A DNA stretch of 8,676 nt. Origin: CAYTIB01 sp964437725. Its GTDB lineage: Bacteria > UBA8248 > JACPRG01 > G963555815. Position numbers and translations under genes: made by a program. Numbering within the stretch: the stretch's first letter is position 1; every line of letters begins with the position of its first letter. Location of the stretch: positions 1 to 8,676 of the forward strand of contig CAYTIB010000118.1 in the NCBI GenBank assembly GCA_964437725.1, in the 5' to 3' direction. Of this stretch, positions 5,699-8,676 are shown one piece after another. The notes under the pieces were generated by a model. The model ran no database searches. It saw nothing but the letters and a program-made list of their open reading frames with translations, and was not told the DNA's origin.

Positions 5699-7878
5699 TA
5701 TGCGTTTTTCGAGTTTCTAAGGACAACGGATGCATCCAAAACCTGACATTCACCATTTTTGTTGGTTATCCGTATTGGGTTGAGATCTATACTTTCCAAT
5801 TCTTTCTGTTTATTGCTAGCAATTTGGCTGATCTGAACCAGGATATTCCTAAACGGGCTCCATTCTACATTACCTCCTAGGGCGTCTTCGGCTATCTTTG
5901 GAAATCCCTGTACCTCAGTCATCATTTCTGTTGCATCAACCTCAGATATTGGGGCGAGGCGCATGGAGGTTTTGTCAAGGATTTCTGCATGAATACCGCC
6001 CCATCCGAATATGACTACCGGACCAAATGTCGGATCTATGTGGGTTCCGACCAGCAGATCTACTCCAAGTGATGCCATTGGTTCAATCAGGATTTCTCTC
6101 CTGGTTCCATCTTGGGTTTCTTTCGCAAATATCGACTTTAATTGCTGGTAGGTGCCTAAAACATCATCGGAATTATTAATGTCCAAATGCACCAATCCAG
6201 ATTGGTTCTTGTGCAGTACTCCTTGCATAATTCCTTTTATGGCAACTGGAAAACCTAATTGGGCAGAGGCTTTTTGTGCTTCCTCTGGAGAATGAACTAT
6301 TCTGCCTTCCAAGACTGGAATCCCGCAAGCGGCGAGCCATTGCTCACTTTCATGCTCCGTTAATATTAAACCGCTTGTAGTTGGCAGTGGCTTGATAGGT
6401 TTTTGCACTATTTGCTCGGTGGATTTGCTCGCATTTAAAAACCGTATTTGGGCTTCAGCATAATCTGATAGGCGAGCGAGGGATGTTGCTGAATGATCTG
6501 GGAAATCTAGGGTAGGGAGGCCATTGCGTCTACAGATGTCACGCCCTTGAGAAGATTGCCCCCCTCCAATCCAACAGGCAACTAGGGGTTTTTTTGTTTT
6601 ATGAAATAGACTGACAAGTGTTTCTCCCCTTTCAATGCTGGAATTGCCGCTGCCTGGCGCCATTACCACGGCTACAGATCCGAATGTATCATCATTAAGA
6701 AATTCTAAAATAATTTCACGGTAGACTTCAGGTTGGGACAGGTGCTGTGCCGTTAAGTCAACAGGGTTGAGGCTCTGTTGAGCGAACGGGGGCAGTAATT
6801 TTTTTAGGCGAGCAACAACATTCTTGGAAGGAGGGTGAAGGGTGAATCCCAGGTTGGTTGCTGAGTCAGCAAGTAGAGCAGCCGCACCTCCTGAAGTGGT
6901 AATGATCCCAAGAGTCCGATTGGTTGGTAACCTCGCTTTGGATAAGAGGTGAGTTGTCTGGAGAAGATCTTCTAAATTGTCCGTCTGGATGACTCCTGAT
7001 TTCTTGCAGGCGGCATTGAAAACGCGAGAAGATCCAGCCAGTGCTCCAGTGTGAGCTAGGGCAGTCTTTTCTCCTGCCTTCGATTTCCCAACTTTCAGAA
7101 GCACTACGGGCTTTTTAACACGGCGAAGATTTTCCAGGGCGAGCAAAAATTTCTCTCCATTCTGAACAGATTCTATTAATCCCATGACAATGCGAGTTTG
7201 TTCATCTTGAACGAAAAACTCCAAGAAGTCTGAGACATCAAGATCAGCCTCATTTCCTGTAGCGGCTGCATAAGAAAGTCCCATACCATAATCGGCCGCA
7301 CGATCGGTCAAGGAAGAGAGTAAGGCACCGCTTTGGGAAACAAATCCGACGGGTCCCGCTGGTAATACACCTTCTTCAAAGGAGGTCGAAAATGACAAAA
7401 TTGCACGGCTGTGAAAGTTGACTGCGCCGAGAGTGTTTGGACCCAGTATACGCATTCCACTTTGCTTTGCGATGGCCGATATCCTGTCTTGGAGCTGTCG
7501 TCCTTCTTTCCCGCCCTCGGCAAATCCCCCACTCACGACAATCGCAGATTTTGCCTTTCTTAGGGAGAGAGCTTCTAATGTGGGAATTACTTTTTCGGCG
7601 GCTAAAAGGACTATGGCGCAATCGACTGCTTCGGGGAGAGTTTCGACACTGGGGTAGCAAGGGGCCCCATCAATTTCTTTGTATTTTGGATTGACTGCAT
7701 ATATCCGACCCGAAAATCCGTGCGACTGAAGGTTTTTAAGTGGCTTGCCAGCTATTCTCGAGTGATCAGCTGACGCTCCGATTACAGCTACGGATTCCGG
7801 GCTAATTAAGGAGGTAATGGAATTTGCGGTTCTATCTTGTTTTGGGTGTTTGGGCATTTCAGAGTTGTTGTAACTCAT
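5698..7878 (-). CDS. ADP-forming acyl-CoA synthetase (acetate--CoA ligase family), fused alpha-beta
   Basis: A 726-residue enzyme joining a carboxylic acid to CoA with ATP, giving ADP and phosphate. Domains run as: CoA-binding Rossmann domain (about 22-155; SVAVIGAS at 29-36, GPNTLG at 146-151), succinyl-CoA-ligase-like domains (about 170-480; GPVGFVSQSGALLSSL at 175-190), and an ATP-grasp beta part (about 505-726). The phospho-His is His276 in LAHTGALAGS. A second, beta-side His556 in VLHKNQSG and the metal-binding DLNP (698-701) are also present. This is the family of archaeal Acd and bacterial NDP-forming acyl-CoA synthetases; the reaction is reversible. The ATG at 7878 gives the longest protein, but neither it nor Met8 (7857) has a clear Shine-Dalgarno, so the start is uncertain by 7 residues. 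It leads the tight cluster and overlaps the dehydrogenase start by one base. I infer that it activates the pathway acid, or conserves energy from a product acyl-CoA. Confidence 0.93.
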   Translation of the reverse strand: MSYNNSEMPKHPKQDRTANSITSLISPESVAVIGASADHSRIAGKPLKNLQSHGFSGRIYAVNPKYKEIDGAPCYPSVETLPEAVDCAIVLLAAEKVIPTLEALSLRKAKSAIVVSGGFAEGGKEGRQLQDRISAIAKQSGMRILGPNTLGAVNFHSRAILSFSTSFEEGVLPAGPVGFVSQSGALLSSLTDRAADYGMGLSYAAATGNEADLDVSDFLEFFVQDEQTRIVMGLIESVQNGEKFLLALENLRRVKKPVVLLKVGKSKAGEKTALAHTGALAGSSRVFNAACKKSGVIQTDNLEDLLQTTHLLSKARLPTNRTLGIITTSGGAAALLADSATNLGFTLHPPSKNVVARLKKLLPPFAQQSLNPVDLTAQHLSQPEVYREIILEFLNDDTFGSVAVVMAPGSGNSSIERGETLVSLFHKTKKPLVACWIGGGQSSQGRDICRRNGLPTLDFPDHSATSLARLSDYAEAQIRFLNASKSTEQIVQKPIKPLPTTSGLILTEHESEQWLAACGIPVLEGRIVHSPEEAQKASAQLGFPVAIKGIMQGVLHKNQSGLVHLDINNSDDVLGTYQQLKSIFAKETQDGTRREILIEPMASLGVDLLVGTHIDPTFGPVVIFGWGGIHAEILDKTSMRLAPISEVDATEMMTEVQGFPKIAEDALGGNVEWSPFRNILVQISQIASNKQKELESIDLNPIRITNKNGECQVLDASVVLRNSKNA

Positions 7879-8009
7879 GGATGTAAGTATCAGGTTGTGG
7901 GTTGAAAAAAACCAGATAGAATCCCATGCGATGCCTTCCGGAATCTACCGAGTAGCGAGTAATTGGACATATTGAAATATTTCTGCCTATAGCAGGAGAC
8001 TCCGTTCCC
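7879..8009. other. Intergenic region between HyuB-gamma gene and acyl-CoA synthetase gene
   Basis: At 131 nt this is the largest gap among the first seven genes and the most likely place for a break or internal promoter in the cluster. It contains a weak terminator-like hairpin with seven U (7905-7947), a perfect 10-bp palindrome GAAATATTTC (7974-7983), and an 8-bp palindrome TTCCGGAA (7936-7943). I found no strong -35/-10 pair and no Shine-Dalgarno before the synthetase ATG. Confidence 0.5.
7905..7947 (-). terminator. Weak terminator-like hairpin after the HyuB-gamma gene
   Basis: On the minus strand TAGATTCC (7947-7940) can pair with GGATTCTA (7924-7917), seven of eight positions matched, around a 15-nt loop. 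Seven T follow at 7911-7905, five bases after the stem. The long loop, internal mismatch and offset U tract make this a poor intrinsic terminator, perhaps partial. Confidence 0.28.
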
Positions 8010-8676
8010 TTATTTGGAATTTAAAGGTTCGAACTCTCGGAGAACAGGAGCGTCTTTTTCAGCAATTTCGATGGCGTGTTGACGCCCGCACCCCGGACAG
8101 TAGTATGCGCGAATCTCAAGATCTCTATGGATGGAAACCAAGGGCCCCACTTCGCTTGGAGAGAGCCTAACATGACGTGTTCCGTCCTTCCAGTTTGCAG
8201 AAGTCTCAGACAGTATTGTTCCGCAAACACAGACAATTTTCGACCGTTTGTTGCGTTGGACTATAAACATGAACTCTCCCAGTGGGTTTGCTCCCATCTC
8301 GTCGAGTGATAATTCGAGTTCCGCCCCCCTTCCATTTTCGAGAAAGGACAACTGGTTTAACCGTCGTTTGCGAATTGTGTTTCGGAGCCTATGGGTAGCA
8401 CTTGGATTGATTTTGCCAGTTTTGTTATTTAGGGTTACACCATAAATTTTTTTGGCGGCTCTTTGAGAGACAAGACCATCCTCGACGTCTCGAACGACCT
8501 GTTCTGGATCTCGGTCTATGGGGTCACCGTAACCACCACCACCTTGCCAGGTGTACTCGAATACGTCGTTTTTGTTGAGAGAGATTCGACCAGGTTTTGC
8601 TCCCAAATTGCTTCGGTCCCCTTCTAATTGATTCATGTAGTCTGGAAGCCGTGATTGACGAAACCACTGGTTTACG
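8010..8676 (-). CDS. Hydantoinase B/oxoprolinase-family protein fused to acetone-carboxylase-gamma-like zinc domain, 3' part
   Basis: The frame is open to the window edge; 221 C-terminal residues are visible, and an internal Met at 8636 is not the start. Residues 27-100 match the C-terminus of HyuB-type proteins: a Gly-rich stretch GGGGYGDPIDRDPEQVVRDV (45-64), then DGLVSQRAAKKIYGV, where the family has 'G.vS.e.A...YGV'. HyuB proteins act with HyuA partners in ATP-dependent hydantoin or oxoproline hydrolysis and as carboxylase subunits for acetone and acetophenone. Residues about 130-221 instead resemble the small gamma subunit of acetone carboxylase: FIVQ (137-140), CVCG (149-152), NWK (161-163), YYCPGCG (191-197), then PVLREFEP. 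Cys149, Cys151, Cys193 and Cys196 likely bind zinc. This points to a carboxylase rather than a hydantoinase, by inference. A HyuA-type ATPase subunit gene would be expected upstream, outside the window. Confidence 0.85.
   Translation of the reverse strand, partial: VNQWFRQSRLPDYMNQLEGDRSNLGAKPGRISLNKNDVFEYTWQGGGGYGDPIDRDPEQVVRDVEDGLVSQRAAKKIYGVTLNNKTGKINPSATHRLRNTIRKRRLNQLSFLENGRGAELELSLDEMGANPLGEFMFIVQRNKRSKIVCVCGTILSETSANWKDGTRHVRLSPSEVGPLVSIHRDLEIRAYYCPGCGRQHAIEIAEKDAPVLREFEPLNSK

Noticed and set aside
7308..7694. Overlapping frames on both strands within the acyl-CoA synthetase gene
   Set aside because: All lie inside conserved synthetase coding sequence and show no domain or ribosome binding site.
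7983..8000. Possible extended -10 element (TGCTATAGG on the minus strand) and a 4-bp hairpin after the HyuB-gamma stop
   Set aside because: Only four of six -10 positions match, there is no -35 partner, and a four-pair stem is expected by chance.
8010..8636. Treating the Met at 8636 as the start of a small 208-residue gene
   Set aside because: The frame continues open to the window edge and the protein begins mid-domain for a HyuB C-terminus, so this is the tail of a larger gene.

Overview
The window looks like chromosomal DNA of an environmental, probably Gram-negative bacterium. Base composition is moderate (roughly 45-48% G+C by eye), genes have ordinary Shine-Dalgarno sites, and the set of genes (UbiD, ACMSD-type amidohydrolase, DUF35/thiolase-like pair, ADP-forming acyl-CoA synthetase, HyuB) is typical of catabolic gene clusters in uncultivated marine or soil lineages. 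The sequence alone does not give the taxon. No rRNA, tRNA, CRISPR array, IS element or phage gene was seen.

All eight genes lie on the minus strand, so transcription runs from high to low coordinates. In that order they are: (1) the 3' part of a hydantoinase B/oxoprolinase-family gene whose C-terminus carries an acetone-carboxylase-gamma-like zinc domain (8676-8010, cut by the window edge); (2) an ADP-forming acyl-CoA synthetase with alpha and beta parts fused (7878-5698); (3) an acyl-CoA dehydrogenase (5698-4538); (4) a thiolase-superfamily protein lacking the usual thiolase catalytic residues (4499-3345); (5) its likely DUF35 zinc-ribbon/OB-fold partner (3344-2928); (6) an ACMSD-like metal-dependent amidohydrolase/decarboxylase (2880-1942); (7) a UbiD-family prenyl-FMN decarboxylase (1896-532); and (8) the 5' part of a secreted extracellular solute-binding protein (383-1, cut by the window edge).

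Genes 2 to 7 are packed tightly (gaps of -1, 38, 0, 47 and 45 nt) and probably form one operon. A 131-nt gap with a weak terminator-like hairpin separates gene 1 from gene 2, and a strong hairpin overlapping the UbiD stop codon separates gene 7 from gene 8.

Inferred joint role: catabolism of a carboxylic acid (possibly aromatic, branched or steroid/terpenoid-like) through CoA thioesters. The synthetase would activate the acid, the dehydrogenase would make the enoyl-CoA, and the thiolase-like/DUF35 pair would cleave a C-C bond, perhaps as a retro-aldolase like Ltp2-ChsH2(DUF35) rather than as a thiolase. The two unrelated decarboxylase-type enzymes would handle carboxylated intermediates. The HyuB-gamma protein suggests that an ATP-dependent carboxylase or amide-ring hydrolase is encoded just upstream, and the solute-binding protein could feed the pathway. 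The substrate is not known. The most interesting points are the re-modelled thiolase active site beside DUF35, the HyuB-gamma fusion, and the pairing of two mechanistically different decarboxylase families in one operon.
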